This document shows, in pieces, positions 51,031-62,648 of a stretch of 64,000 bases of DNA. Position 1 is the stretch's first letter. Every line of letters starts with the position of its first letter. The stretch covers positions 1 through 64,000 of the forward strand of contig CAKZNT010000054.1 in NCBI GenBank assembly GCA_937132065.1, in the 5' to 3' direction. The DNA is from an uncultured Loktanella sp. GTDB taxonomy: Bacteria > Pseudomonadota > Alphaproteobacteria > Rhodobacterales > Rhodobacteraceae. A model generated the notes under the pieces. That model made no database searches and was not told the origin of the DNA. It saw only the letters and a list, made by a program, of their open reading frames with translations. Position numbers and translations under genes: made by a program.

Positions 51031-51962
51031 GGGCCACGCTCTCACTTTGGCTGTCGCTTTTCGCAAGCGCGCTCTCTGCGCAATCGCTCAGCTTTCCAAG
51101 CAACGCGGTTCTTGCGCGCGAGACGGTCAGTGCGCGGGACAGCTACGCGATGCCGGTCGGGCCATGGGGTGACGGCCACGTGGAGACCCAAACAGTTGAA
51201 GGCCATGTGACCCAACAGGCATGGAAAATTGCCGCGACCGGCCTTACCGCGCTACAGCTCGTGCGGCCATTGCGTGATCAATTGCGCAATGACGGCTTTG
51301 AGGTTGTCTTTGAATGTCGCGATACTGCCTGCGGCGGATTTGACTTTCGGTTTGCAACGGTCGTGCTTCCGCCTCCCGAAATGCAGGTGAACCTTGGCGA
51401 TTTTCGCTATCTTGCGGCGCGGCGCATCGTCGACGGCGCCCCCGAGTTGATCTCGGTGCTGGCCAGTCGATCGGCAAACGCGGGCTTTGTGCAGGTGAAC
51501 CGTGTCGGCGCGCAACAGGTCGATCTGGTCGAGACGGCCGCCCCTGCGATCAGGTCAACCGAGACACAAGCGCAGGCAGGAAGCATGGCCGAGACACTCG
51601 CCGTCGAGGGGCACGCCGTTCTTGAGGGGTTGTCGTTCGAGCTTGGTTCCTCGCAGTTGGCAGCCGGCCCGTTTGACGCCCTGCAAAGCCTTGCCGACTA
51701 CCTCGCCGCGCAGCCTGATCTTGTTGTCGCGCTTGTGGGGCATACTGATTCTTCGGGGTCACTTGATGGCAATATTGCCCTGTCAAAACGCAGAGCAGGG
51801 TCGGTGCTTGAACGTCTTGTTGCAGACTATGGCGTTGCACGACGCCAACTCGACGCGCAAGGCATGGGCTATCTCGCGCCGCTCGCGTCTAACCTCACCG
51901 AGGCAGGCCGTGACGCCAACCGCCGCGTTGAAGTGATCATCACTTCTATCGAGGCAAACTAA
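51027..51962 (+). CDS. OmpA family protein
   Basis: A 311-residue envelope protein with a signal peptide (MRATLSLWLSLFASALSAQ). The C-terminal OmpA domain, from about residue 200, binds peptidoglycan: VVALVGHTDSSGSLDGNIAL near 232-251, then LSKRRAGSVLERLVADYGV and EAGRDANRRVEVII at the end. The middle region is not recognised (VETQTVEGHVTQQAWKI early on). It is the last of the run from 49014. Its stop (TAA) shares CTAA with the convergent diguanylate cyclase gene. Confidence 0.92.
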   Translation: MRATLSLWLSLFASALSAQSLSFPSNAVLARETVSARDSYAMPVGPWGDGHVETQTVEGHVTQQAWKIAATGLTALQLVRPLRDQLRNDGFEVVFECRDTACGGFDFRFATVVLPPPEMQVNLGDFRYLAARRIVDGAPELISVLASRSANAGFVQVNRVGAQQVDLVETAAPAIRSTETQAQAGSMAETLAVEGHAVLEGLSFELGSSQLAAGPFDALQSLADYLAAQPDLVVALVGHTDSSGSLDGNIALSKRRAGSVLERLVADYGVARRQLDAQGMGYLAPLASNLTEAGRDANRRVEVIITSIEAN

Positions 51963-52717
51963 GCCGCCTCAGGATTTTTCGCATGCGGCGATTCCAGATC
52001 AGGTGTCCACATCACCAACTGCGCGCGCCCCGCATTCTTGGCGGCGTAAAGCGCATCATCAGCACGGATAAAATGCGCGTCAAGCGACCGCGTAGGGTCA
52101 ATCACCACCGCCCCCATCGACAGTGTAACCGTCAAATGCGCATTTTCGTCGTCGGCCCGAAACGGGATTGGCTGGCCGATCCGCCCTGCAATAACCCGTG
52201 CTTGCTCAATCGTGGCGCTCGCGAGAAAAACAGCAAACTCCTCGCCGCCGATACGACCCGCCACATCAATGGGGCGCAAGTTCCACTTAAGGCGATGGGC
52301 AATCTCCATAAGGCAATTATCCCCAACAGCGTGCCCGTAAACATCATTCACCCGTTTGAAGTGATCAGCATCAAGCAGCAACAGCACCCCATGTGACAGC
52401 TCATCCAGCCGCTTTTGCGCGAGGGTCATGAATGTGCGGCGGTTGTTCAGTCCCGTCAGCCCGTCCTTGCGGGACAAGAGCGAGAGGTGTCGTTGCAGGC
52501 GCAGCTGATACCGCGTCACAAAGGTCACGAAAATCACGAATGGGCCGCCAACAAACAGCCCGTGCAGCAAATAGTAGTCGTAGCCGCGGTCAAGATACCC
52601 ATCAAACGCGTAGGCAAATCCCATGTTGAACACACTGACAAGCGCGATCCAAAGCACGATGTGCAGCACCACATTCAGGGTGGTCGTGGGCGCAAGTAAT
52701 CGGAACAATCGGTTCAT
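51959..52717 (-). CDS. Diguanylate cyclase (GGDEF domain)
   Basis: A 252-residue protein with two N-terminal membrane helices (TLNVVLHIVLWIALVSVF and HGLFVGGPFVIFVTFV) and a GGDEF domain. The catalytic motif reads GGEEF at 157-161, and the inhibitory RxxD site is RPID at 148-151, five residues upstream, so product feedback is likely. LSRKDGLTGLNNRRTF marks the domain start near 81. It makes the second messenger cyclic di-GMP. There is no EAL domain. ATG 52717 is used; the extension to 52792 is rejected. Confidence 0.95.
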   Translation of the reverse strand: MNRLFRLLAPTTTLNVVLHIVLWIALVSVFNMGFAYAFDGYLDRGYDYYLLHGLFVGGPFVIFVTFVTRYQLRLQRHLSLLSRKDGLTGLNNRRTFMTLAQKRLDELSHGVLLLLDADHFKRVNDVYGHAVGDNCLMEIAHRLKWNLRPIDVAGRIGGEEFAVFLASATIEQARVIAGRIGQPIPFRADDENAHLTVTLSMGAVVIDPTRSLDAHFIRADDALYAAKNAGRAQLVMWTPDLESPHAKNPEAA

Positions 52718-52775
52718 GCAGTGTCCTTCTGGGGACACCCTAAATGCGAAGTCTTTAAACAGGCTTAACGCACAA

Positions 52776-52803
52776 GAAAAAAGCGCGGCCACAAGGGCCG
52801 CGC
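52776..52803 (-). terminator. Rho-independent terminator of the LysR gene
   Basis: Minus strand: gcgcggcccttgtggccgcgc followed by six T. The stem has eight or nine pairs. It lies about 40 bases after the LysR stop. Confidence 0.9.
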
Positions 52804-52841
52804 AAGTCAGGCGTGATTACACCGTTGGGAACTGTTGTGTG

Positions 52842-53747
52842 CTACCAGACATCTGGTCCTTTATCGGCCAGAGCATGCACAAGAAAATCGATAAACGCGC
52901 GCACCTTTGGTTGGGTAAACCGACCCGGTGGATAGACCGCGTAGATGCCTTGCGTTTCAACGGGCAGGTCGGGGATTGCTTCCTCGACAAGACCCTGCGC
53001 AAGCGCATCAGCATATAAAAAGCTAGGGAGGTAAGCGATGCCAAGCCCGCCAATACAGGCGTTCAGCAAAGACTGACCATCGTTGACCGTTAGCCAGCCA
53101 GCCGTGCGCACCTGCCGCTTTTCACCCGAAGGCGCGGTCAGCTTCCAAACAGCGGAATTCGCTTGGTTGGAATAGTGCAACAGCTTGTGATCGTTCAGAT
53201 CATCAATCTTTTCAGGGCGGCCATGTTTCTCGAAATAGCCGGGGCTAGCGATCATCCGCTTTGTCGTCTCCGACAGTTTGCGTGCCTTCAAAGTGCTGTC
53301 TTCCAGCTCTCCGATCCGCACGGCCATATCAAAGCCCTCCGAAATCAATTCAACATAGCGGTTGTTAAGGACCATATTCACCGTAATGTCTGGAAATTCC
53401 GTTAAGAAATCACCCAAGACCGGAGACAAGTGGTTTACACCAAAGTCGGTCGCCACCGATATCCGCAACAGGCCAGAGGGGGCTGATTGCATCGAGGTGA
53501 CAAGCGCGTCCGCCTCACCCGCATCATTGAGAACGCGCCGTGCACGGTCGTAATAGGCCAGCCCGATCTCGGTCGGGCTTACGCGCCGTGTCGTGCGGTT
53601 CAAAAGACGTGCCCCAAGGCGCGCCTCAAGCGAAGAAACGTGCTTGGAAACAGCGGATTTGGAAATCCCCATCTTCTTGGCCGCATCTGTAAATCCGCCT
53701 TGGTCCACGACTGTGGCAAAGGCTTCCATTTCGGTCAGGCGATCCAT
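52842..53747 (-). CDS. LysR family transcriptional regulator
   Basis: A 301-residue LysR-type regulator. The N-terminal winged helix-turn-helix is FTDAAKKMGISKSAVSKHVS (about 18-37) with LEARLGARLLNRTTRRVS after it. The C-terminal domain binds an inducer (LSPVLGDFLTEFPDITVN onward). It closely fits the subgroup near CrgA/AaeR that regulates single targets. No divergent gene starts beside it, since both neighbours are on the minus strand, so its target is not evident. Its own promoter is in the gap 53748-53891. Confidence 0.94.
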   Translation of the reverse strand: MDRLTEMEAFATVVDQGGFTDAAKKMGISKSAVSKHVSSLEARLGARLLNRTTRRVSPTEIGLAYYDRARRVLNDAGEADALVTSMQSAPSGLLRISVATDFGVNHLSPVLGDFLTEFPDITVNMVLNNRYVELISEGFDMAVRIGELEDSTLKARKLSETTKRMIASPGYFEKHGRPEKIDDLNDHKLLHYSNQANSAVWKLTAPSGEKRQVRTAGWLTVNDGQSLLNACIGGLGIAYLPSFLYADALAQGLVEEAIPDLPVETQGIYAVYPPGRFTQPKVRAFIDFLVHALADKGPDVW

Positions 53748-53891
53748 GCTCGCTCCTGTTTCAACTCATATTCGTTGCAACAGGTTTGACCCGAGAATCA
53801 GGCAGGAATGGGACGCTGGCGCGACAATACGAGGGATTTGTCAGGAACTGTTCGCGGCACAGAAACACAGAACCCTTAGTTTATTGGTTAA

Positions 53892-54803
53892 TTACAGCAG
53901 AAGCTCTGCCATTGTTATCCAGATCGGCAAAGTCACCGCGCCAAGCAATGTCGATTGCGCCACAAGAGTTGCGACAAGTTCGCGGTTCGCTCCAAACCCC
54001 GCCGCCAGCACATGTGCCGCAGAGGCCGTCGGCAACGCCGCAAACACAACCAGCACCGCCCCGAGCGCCGATGGCACGGCAACGGTCATGCATGTGATGA
54101 GGGTGAGTGCGGGCAGGGCCACCAGTTTCACCGTGCAAATCGCGCCGTTAAAGCGGTCCAGCCGCGCCAGCGCACCCCAGTTCATCGTCGCCCCGACAGA
54201 GATGAGTGCAATCGGTATCGCCGCCGCCGCCAGCATCTGAAGCGGCGCGAATATCGGCGCAGGCACGGTGATCCCCGACAGGCCAACCAAGACACCAGCG
54301 ATAGACGCGATCAAAAACGGGTTGAGGGCCACCCGCTTAACGCTTTGCCAAAAGCCGAGGCTACCGCCCCGTGACAGGGCCGTGACGGCAAAGATATTGG
54401 CGACAGGCACAGCGAGGCCGATTGCAACCGCCATCTGCGCCTCGTATCCGCCGCTTAGCGCGCCCACGGCAACAAGCCCGATGGCCGAGTTGAACCGCCA
54501 CGCAGTCTGCCACGCGCCTGCAAAGTCCAGAAACCGCGCAGGTCCGATGCGCCGCGCCAATAGCCCTAGCAATAGTCCGACGGTAAGAATCCCCCACACG
54601 GCGGGGGCCATGCGCAGCACACTCGCAACCTCGATCGGGCGACTGGCCGCCGCCACAAACAAAAGCGCGGGAAACAGGATTTCAAAGTTGAGCTTATCAA
54701 GCCCCTGCCACGCGTTGACGGACAGGCGATTGCGCACCAGCCCGCCCAAGCCGACCATGAGAAAGCTCGGCATGAGGCCAAGGAGGATCGTGAGGAAAAC
54801 CAT
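53892..54803 (-). CDS. AEC family transporter
   Basis: A 303-residue membrane protein with about ten helices, starting MVFLTILLGLMPSFLMVGLG. LDKLNFEILFPALLFVAAAS and SAIGLVAVGALSGGYEAQMA lie in the first half, and GVLVGLSGITVPAPIFAPLQ in the second. This fits the auxin efflux carrier family, whose bacterial members export or import small organic acids such as malonate. The substrate is not predictable. I choose ATG 54803; a longer frame begins in a less hydrophobic stretch. Confidence 0.9.
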   Translation of the reverse strand: MVFLTILLGLMPSFLMVGLGGLVRNRLSVNAWQGLDKLNFEILFPALLFVAAASRPIEVASVLRMAPAVWGILTVGLLLGLLARRIGPARFLDFAGAWQTAWRFNSAIGLVAVGALSGGYEAQMAVAIGLAVPVANIFAVTALSRGGSLGFWQSVKRVALNPFLIASIAGVLVGLSGITVPAPIFAPLQMLAAAAIPIALISVGATMNWGALARLDRFNGAICTVKLVALPALTLITCMTVAVPSALGAVLVVFAALPTASAAHVLAAGFGANRELVATLVAQSTLLGAVTLPIWITMAELLL

Positions 54804-54866
54804 GCCGCAATTCCACGTTGGGGTTACGAGCGTTAGAGCGCGAAATACCCTATATGGCAACCACCA

Positions 54867-56945
<2,079 letters not shown>

Positions 56946-56974
56946 CTAAAACCCAGCGTCACCTGCGCCGCGAC

Positions 56975-57349
56975 TTACATGGTTTCGACGCAATGCCTGC
57001 GGAATGCGCTCTTGAGCAGGTCCAACTCCTCGCGCAGCAGCCCCATTTCGGCGCGAATATCCTCGCCAAGCACCTCACCGAACAGCAGCGTAAAGCTATT
57101 CAGCGACTTCCCCGTTTCCGCGTCCGAGATCAGAAACGTTTGCACACCGTCAGAGACCAACTCGACTGGCACAGGGACATGCACGATCCAGCCATCAACG
57201 CCCTCGGCCTCCATAACCTCGATGCCCTCGATCTCTTGGGCAAGATGGGTAACACGCAACGCGGGCGGCGCTTTTGGATCGCCGCCCGTCAGGACCCCTT
57301 CCCAAACGCCAGCATAAAGGCGGGTTTTGGTCAGTGTGAGAGTAGACAT
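56975..57349 (-). CDS. Hypothetical protein, Roseobacter type
   Basis: I do not recognise this 124-residue protein. From ATG 57349 it starts MSTLTLTKTRLYAGVWEGVL and then has a beta-rich part (ALRVTHLAQEIEGIEVMEAE, GWIVHVPVPVELVSDGVQTF). The C-terminal 30 residues (DIRAEMGLLREELDLLKSAF) form a likely coiled-coil helix. There is no signal peptide. It follows the DUF6478 gene by 22 bases on the same strand, so they probably form an operon. Confidence 0.7.
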   Translation of the reverse strand: MSTLTLTKTRLYAGVWEGVLTGGDPKAPPALRVTHLAQEIEGIEVMEAEGVDGWIVHVPVPVELVSDGVQTFLISDAETGKSLNSFTLLFGEVLGEDIRAEMGLLREELDLLKSAFRRHCVETM

Positions 57350-57371
57350 GCTATGGATTCCCTTCGCGAGA

Positions 57372-58145
57372 TCAGATTTCGGCGCGCGGATAACGGCAGA
57401 ATGTGAGGTCACGCACCGTGACTTGGTTCATCTCGGGGCCTTCAAAAATGAGGTCAAGCCACATGCGCTCGATCCGCTTTTCGTTCAGCTCCGAATAGCC
57501 CAGATCAAATTCGACCATCGCATCTTGCTGCCCTGACGGAAGCTCAAGCACAAGCTGCTCTGTGTTGGGGCCATGCTTGATATTGAGGCGGGCAAAAACC
57601 TCGATCGGTTTCTCGACTTCCATGATCATGTTCAGGCGTAGGATATGGCGGCGCTGCAATCCCTCACAGGCCTCTTTGGGGGCATCAATCACTAGCGACA
57701 GAAAGCTGCCGTCGAAGCGAAAGACGTCCATCCGCAAGGCGTAAGGCGCAAGGTCCTGCTCGCGGGTGTTGCGCACTTGGCGCAGTGTCAGCTCACTGAT
57801 TTTGCAGTCGTGAAAGATCGTCACCTCGTCGCCGAGGGTGGTTTTGCTTTCAACGGCGGCCATCCCCTTTTGACTAAGGGGGCCACGCCATAGTTGCGGG
57901 CGCCATGACCATTCTGTGCCACCAGGTCGAGAAAACGCGTTCGACCCGATCCGTGGCAAAGCAAGCCGATTGTCCGCGACATAGGTCAATTCGTCGAGCA
58001 AAGCACGCAAGCGCCGCGCACGGTGGCGTTGCTTGCGCAAAGATTCAAGTTCAGCATAGGGGGCCTTGCGCGCGGCAGTTGCCCAGCGCGCGAGCGCCCC
58101 GCGCTGCAACAGTCGTCCTATTAGGCTATTCACTTTACCAGCCAT
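57372..58145 (-). CDS. DUF6478 family protein
   Basis: A 257-residue soluble protein with RKQRHRARRLRALLDELTYV near 37-56, then GTEWSWRPQLWRGPLSQKG and KTTLGDEVTIFHDCKISEL near 101-120, and IERMWLDLIFEGPEMNQVTV toward the end. I recognise it as DUF6478, a Rhodobacteraceae family of unknown function. The basic N-terminus (about 25 Lys/Arg in the first 60) may bind nucleic acid or membrane. It is upstream of the 124-residue hypothetical gene in the same operon. Confidence 0.8.
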   Translation of the reverse strand: MAGKVNSLIGRLLQRGALARWATAARKAPYAELESLRKQRHRARRLRALLDELTYVADNRLALPRIGSNAFSRPGGTEWSWRPQLWRGPLSQKGMAAVESKTTLGDEVTIFHDCKISELTLRQVRNTREQDLAPYALRMDVFRFDGSFLSLVIDAPKEACEGLQRRHILRLNMIMEVEKPIEVFARLNIKHGPNTEQLVLELPSGQQDAMVEFDLGYSELNEKRIERMWLDLIFEGPEMNQVTVRDLTFCRYPRAEI

Positions 58146-58230
58146 CGCGGCAAGAATCCTTTATTGCACACAAAACGGTTTTGCCGCTTTGCACCATATG
58201 TGCCTAATTGTTTCAAAAAGGAAACAGTTG

Positions 58231-58869
58231 TCAGGTGTCTGTGGCGGAATTGGCGGCAATCACCGCTTTCACGGCTTGGCGTAACAGGGCCGCGCCCGAT
58301 GCCTCGCCCAGCGGCGCTTCGTCAAGGCCACGCACCGAGATCGTCACAAGTCGCCCGTTCACGTCGACAAACGCGCGCCACTCGTCCTCTTGGGCGCCCT
58401 CGATATGGGCGGGTGCTTTGTCGCGCAACGACACCGCAACATATGTATCGAGCGAGCGCACATCACTGACCTCGACACTTGATGCGTCACCGCTACGGCT
58501 CAAGACAACGGGGCCATTGGGGCCACGAAGATAGTCGGCAAAGGCGGCGGTGTTTTCACTGACGACCGCGCTCCCGTCTGCGCCAGCTTGCACCGTTGTA
58601 ATCGCCGCAATCGCTGCGGGCGCATCTGCGACACCAAGTGTGGCGCAAGGTGCCATCATCGCAAAACCACGCTTTGGACGGCTTGAGTCCAGATCAACGC
58701 AATAGCCGGCAGGCCCGACAACAGTCACGTCCCCCCCCAACATCGCAACCGAAGTTACCGCAGGGGTCACCCCGCCTGGCAACGCCTTAACGATATCCAG
58801 AGCAGGGAGGCCCGCACATCCCGCAAGGGCGAAGACCGCCCCTGCGATGCTGATCTTGGTTGCGACCAT
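58231..58869 (-). CDS. Putative lipoprotein, unknown
   Basis: From ATG 58869 the protein starts MVATKISIAGAVFALAGC, a lipoprotein signal with Cys18. The mature 195 residues include AGYCVDLDSSRPKRGFAMMA near 67-86 and AFADYLRGPNGPVVLSRSGD near 120-140. I recall similar proteins of unknown role in Rhodobacteraceae, close to ilvD. It follows ilvD after 5 bases on the same strand, so it probably shares its transcript. A longer frame to 59010 is rejected because it places the signal in the middle. Confidence 0.7.
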   Translation of the reverse strand: MVATKISIAGAVFALAGCAGLPALDIVKALPGGVTPAVTSVAMLGGDVTVVGPAGYCVDLDSSRPKRGFAMMAPCATLGVADAPAAIAAITTVQAGADGSAVVSENTAAFADYLRGPNGPVVLSRSGDASSVEVSDVRSLDTYVAVSLRDKAPAHIEGAQEDEWRAFVDVNGRLVTISVRGLDEAPLGEASGAALLRQAVKAVIAANSATDT

Positions 58870-58874
58870 CTGGA

Positions 58875-60638
58875 TCACAGATCCATGTAGACGTGGGTTT
58901 CGTGCTTTGCACCCGGATGGGTCACAGCGCCAAGACGGGTTGCCCCCACAAGCTGCGCATATTTCCAAAGCGCACCAGAGGCATAGTTCGTCGGACGAGC
59001 GCCCGTCCATGCGGCGCGGCGTTCGGCCATATCCTCATCAGAGACATCAACCGACAACTCACCCGTAATTGCGTTCATCGTGATGACATCACCATCCTTG
59101 AGCAAGGCAATCGGGCCACCATGCGCGGCCTCGGGGCCAACATGACCCACACAGAACCCACGGGTCGCCCCAGAGAAGCGGCCATCCGTGATCAGCGCCA
59201 CTTTCTTGCCCATGCCCTGCCCCGAAAGAGCGGCAGTCGTGGACAACATCTCGCGCATACCAGGGCCGCCAGCCGGGCCTTCGTTGCGGATGACAAGCAC
59301 TTCACCCTCTTTGTAAGTGCGCGCCTTCACAGCGGCAAACGCCTCTTCTTCGTTCTCAAAGACGCGTGCGGGGCCAGTGAACGTCTGTTCTTGGGTCGAC
59401 ATGCCCGCAACCTTTACGATCGCGCCATCGGGGGCGAGGTTGCCCTTGAGACCAACAACGCCGCCAGTGCGGGTGATTGGTGTCTCGACGGAATAGATGA
59501 CGCGGCCATCTGCTTCGCCCGTGATTTCGTCCAGTTCCTCACCGATCGTGCGGCCAGTGGCGGTGATGCAGTCTTCGTGCATCAGGCCAGCCTTGCGCAA
59601 TTCCTTCATCACAACAGGCACGCCGCCCGCTTCATAAAGGTCTTTTGCGACATACTGCCCGCCGGGCTTCAGATCGACAAAGTATGGGGTATCCTTAAAG
59701 ATGTCGCACACGTCATTGAGATCAAAGTCGATGCCAGCTTCATGGGCAATCGCAGGCAGGTGCAAACCGGCATTGGTCGAGCCACCGGTGCAAGCCACAA
59801 CGCGGGCCGCGTTCTCAAGGGATTTGCGGGTCACGACATCGCGGGCGCGGATGTTCTTGGCGATCAGGTTCATCACCGCCTCGCCAGAGGTGAACCCATA
59901 CTGGTCGCGGCTTTCGTATGGGGCTGGCATGCCCGACGAATTCAGAAGCGCAAGACCAATGGCCTCGGAGACACAGGCCATCGTGTTGGCGGTAAACTGG
60001 CCACCACACGCACCCGCAGACGGACAAGCGATCCGCTCGAGCGTGGCAAGAGCCGCGTCAGACATATCGCCATTCTGGTGACGGCCAACGGCCTCGAACA
60101 TGTCTTGCACGGTCAGGTCACGCCCGATGTATTCGGCAGGCACATCAGCACCCGCATGCACACGACCCGGCAGGATCGAACCACCGTAGATGAAAACAGA
60201 CGGCACGTTCAAACGGACCATCGCCATCATCATCCCCGGAAGCGATTTGTCGCAGCCCGCAAGTCCAACCAGCGCGTCATAGCCATGGCCGCGCATCGTC
60301 AATTCAACGGAATCGGTGATCGCCTCGCGCGATGCCAGTGAAGAGCGCATGCCCTCGTGGCCCATCGCGATACCGTCAGTCACGGTGATTGTGGTGAATT
60401 CGCGCGGCGTGCCATAGGCCGCCTTCACGCCCATTTTGACCGACTGGGCCTGACGGTTCAGGGCAATGTTACAAGGGGCCGCTTCGTTCCAGCAGGTCGC
60501 AACACCAACAAATGGCTGTGCAATCGCATCTTCATCTAGACCCATCGCATAGTAGTAGGAGCGGTGCGGCGCACGGCTTGGCCCGTCGGTGACGTGGCGG
60601 CTGGGGAGATTTGATTTGTCAAACTTGACCTTAGACAT
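58875..60638 (-). CDS. ilvD: Dihydroxy-acid dehydratase
   Basis: IlvD dehydrates dihydroxy acids to 2-keto acids in valine, leucine and isoleucine synthesis. The iron-sulfur and metal-site strings are [13 protein letters not shown] near 48-60, [16 protein letters not shown] near 120-135 and [14 protein letters not shown] near 192-205. [20 protein letters not shown] near 500 closes the active site. The start [16 protein letters not shown] at 60638 is typical; a 102-residue extension is rejected. At 587 residues it is complete. Confidence 0.97.
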   Translation of the reverse strand: MSKVKFDKSNLPSRHVTDGPSRAPHRSYYYAMGLDEDAIAQPFVGVATCWNEAAPCNIALNRQAQSVKMGVKAAYGTPREFTTITVTDGIAMGHEGMRSSLASREAITDSVELTMRGHGYDALVGLAGCDKSLPGMMMAMVRLNVPSVFIYGGSILPGRVHAGADVPAEYIGRDLTVQDMFEAVGRHQNGDMSDAALATLERIACPSAGACGGQFTANTMACVSEAIGLALLNSSGMPAPYESRDQYGFTSGEAVMNLIAKNIRARDVVTRKSLENAARVVACTGGSTNAGLHLPAIAHEAGIDFDLNDVCDIFKDTPYFVDLKPGGQYVAKDLYEAGGVPVVMKELRKAGLMHEDCITATGRTIGEELDEITGEADGRVIYSVETPITRTGGVVGLKGNLAPDGAIVKVAGMSTQEQTFTGPARVFENEEEAFAAVKARTYKEGEVLVIRNEGPAGGPGMREMLSTTAALSGQGMGKKVALITDGRFSGATRGFCVGHVGPEAAHGGPIALLKDGDVITMNAITGELSVDVSDEDMAERRAAWTGARPTNYASGALWKYAQLVGATRLGAVTHPGAKHETHVYMDL

Positions 60639-60746
60639 GCTGCGTTCCTTCTCAAAAACTGTTGCGCGTGTTGTAAATAAGGGGAGTGGTGCGCACAAGT
60701 CGGAACTGTAGTTGCGTCCAATCGGCTGGCGGGTCAAAAACAGTGC

Positions 60747-61652
60747 ATGAAAGCGCCATATCACGCCATGCTCCAGTTTCGACGCCCCGCAATGGGGCAA
60801 ACCGATCTCGGGGCGGTTCTGTCGATCATTGTGGCGATGGAACTGGCGTTTGTGCTGGGGCCGCTGGTCGTTCTGGCAATCCTGCCTGCGCAGATGGGCG
60901 CGCTGTTCGAGGTTGGCGACACGGCCTTTGGCGTGGTCCTGCAACTTGTTTCATTCGGGCTTTATGTCGTGGTGCTGGGCGGGCTTGTGAAGCGACTGCA
61001 CGGGCGGGGGCTTTGGTCGATGATCGGGCCGCTTGGCGATACGATCACGGCGTTCAAGGCCGCGGGCTGGGCCGTTGGGCTGGTCATATTGGCGCAAACC
61101 GTGCTGCCGCCAGCGATCGACGCCAGCGAATTTAGCGTCATGCGGCCGCTGCTGGGGTGGCTTGCATGGATGCCCGTCGTGCTGGTTGCATTGGTGATCC
61201 AGACAGGCGCCGAGGAAATCTACTTTCGGGGCTACCTGCAACAACAACTGGCCTGCTTGTCCGACAAGCGATGGATCTGGATGGGGCTGCCATCCCTGCT
61301 CTTCGGGGTCGGGCACTATATGAACGGCTTTGGGCCTGCGGACGGGGTTATCTACGCGATTTGGGCCACGTTGCTAGGGCTTGCTTGCGCGGACCTGACG
61401 GCACGCACGGGCAATATCGGGGCGGCGGTGGGGTTGCACACGGCCAACAACCTGTTTGCCTTTGTGCTGACAGGGGTCGAGGGCTGGCCGTCCAACGGGC
61501 TGGCGCTGTTTCTCTACCCATACGAAGACCCGATGATTTACGACTATGGGCTAGATACCTTGCTTGCGCCTTGGGCGATCTTTGAACTGCTGCTTGCGGC
61601 GCTCATGGTGCTCGTGATGTGGCTCGCTGCCAGAATCGCGATCAAGCGCTGA
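60747..61652 (+). CDS. CPBP family intramembrane glutamic endopeptidase
   Basis: A 301-residue membrane protein with about eight helices. The CPBP (Abi/CaaX-like) motifs are [15 protein letters not shown] (Glu156, Glu157, Arg161) and [10 protein letters not shown] (His190). A third conserved area is [12 protein letters not shown] near 230. Members may be proteases or act in bacteriocin immunity or prenyl-protein processing; the target is unknown. It is divergent from ilvD with about 110 bases between and is followed by accD after 54 bases. Confidence 0.9.
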   Translation: MKAPYHAMLQFRRPAMGQTDLGAVLSIIVAMELAFVLGPLVVLAILPAQMGALFEVGDTAFGVVLQLVSFGLYVVVLGGLVKRLHGRGLWSMIGPLGDTITAFKAAGWAVGLVILAQTVLPPAIDASEFSVMRPLLGWLAWMPVVLVALVIQTGAEEIYFRGYLQQQLACLSDKRWIWMGLPSLLFGVGHYMNGFGPADGVIYAIWATLLGLACADLTARTGNIGAAVGLHTANNLFAFVLTGVEGWPSNGLALFLYPYEDPMIYDYGLDTLLAPWAIFELLLAALMVLVMWLAARIAIKR

Positions 61653-61706
61653 TTGCAATTCGCGCCGTAGCGTCATATCTCAGGGAGGCAACATCAGAGG
61701 TCGCTT

Positions 61707-62648
61707 ATGAACTGGATCACCAACTACGTCCGCCCCACGATTAACTCGCTGTTTTCACGGCGCGAAGTCCCTGACAATCTTTGGACAAAGTGCGGCGAAT
61801 GCGGAACCATGCTGTTCCACCGCGAACTGGCTGACAATCTTAATGTTTGCACCAACTGCAACCACCACATGCCAATCGGGGCACGCGACCGGCTCGCGTC
61901 CCTGTTTGATGGTGGGGTGTTTGTTGACGTCAAAGTGCCCGACCCCGTTGCAGACCCGCTGCACTTTCGCGATCAAAAGAAATATACCGACCGGATCAAG
62001 GACGCGCGTAAAAAGACGGGCGAAAAAGATGCGATGCTCGTTGCCGAGGGGCAGATGGGGCGCACTGGCGTTGTCGTCGCCGTGCAAGATTTCTCGTTTA
62101 TGGGCGGATCGATGTCGATGTATGTCGGCAACGCGATTGTTGCGGGCGCAGAGCGGGCGATTGCACTCGGGCAACCCTTGATCCTGTTCTCGGCGGCTGG
62201 CGGGGCACGCATGCAAGAGGGCATCATGGGCCTGATGCAAATGCCACGGACCACCATCGCGGTGCAAATGCTCAAGGAAGCGGGCCTTCCATATATCGTC
62301 GTGCTGACCCACCCGACAACGGGCGGTGTAACGGCGTCCTATGCGATGCTTGGCGATGTGCAAATCGCAGAGCCAAACGCGTTGATCGGCTTTGCTGGTG
62401 CGCGCGTGATCGAGCAAACCATCGGTGAGAAACTGCCCGAAGGGTTCCAGCGGGCCGAATATCTGCTCGACCACGGGATGCTTGACCGCGTGACCAACCG
62501 GACGGACCTCAAGGACGAGCTTGTGACCATCGTGCGGATGCTGACCAAGCAATCCGCGCCCGTCAAAGGTGACCTGCCCGCGCCAGATGCAGCCGAATCC
62601 GAGGCTGAAACCGCCGAGGTCGCTCCCGCCGAGGACGCGCCCAAGTGA
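61707..62648 (+). CDS. accD: Acetyl-CoA carboxylase carboxyltransferase subunit beta
   Basis: AccD with AccA transfers carboxyl from biotin to acetyl-CoA, giving malonyl-CoA for fatty acid synthesis. The N-terminal zinc finger has Cys29 and Cys32 in [12 protein letters not shown] and Cys48 and Cys51 in [10 protein letters not shown]. The catalytic crotonase-like core has [20 protein letters not shown] and [18 protein letters not shown] short acidic tail ([15 protein letters not shown]) ends the protein. At 313 residues it is normal. It overlaps folC by 4 bases, a common pairing in bacteria. Confidence 0.97.
   Translation: MNWITNYVRPTINSLFSRREVPDNLWTKCGECGTMLFHRELADNLNVCTNCNHHMPIGARDRLASLFDGGVFVDVKVPDPVADPLHFRDQKKYTDRIKDARKKTGEKDAMLVAEGQMGRTGVVVAVQDFSFMGGSMSMYVGNAIVAGAERAIALGQPLILFSAAGGARMQEGIMGLMQMPRTTIAVQMLKEAGLPYIVVLTHPTTGGVTASYAMLGDVQIAEPNALIGFAGARVIEQTIGEKLPEGFQRAEYLLDHGMLDRVTNRTDLKDELVTIVRMLTKQSAPVKGDLPAPDAAESEAETAEVAPAEDAPK

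Noticed and set aside
58860..60341. 493-residue frame on the plus strand
   Set aside because: Antisense to ilvD, whose iron-sulfur motifs are intact. No protein-like motif is found in the plus frame.
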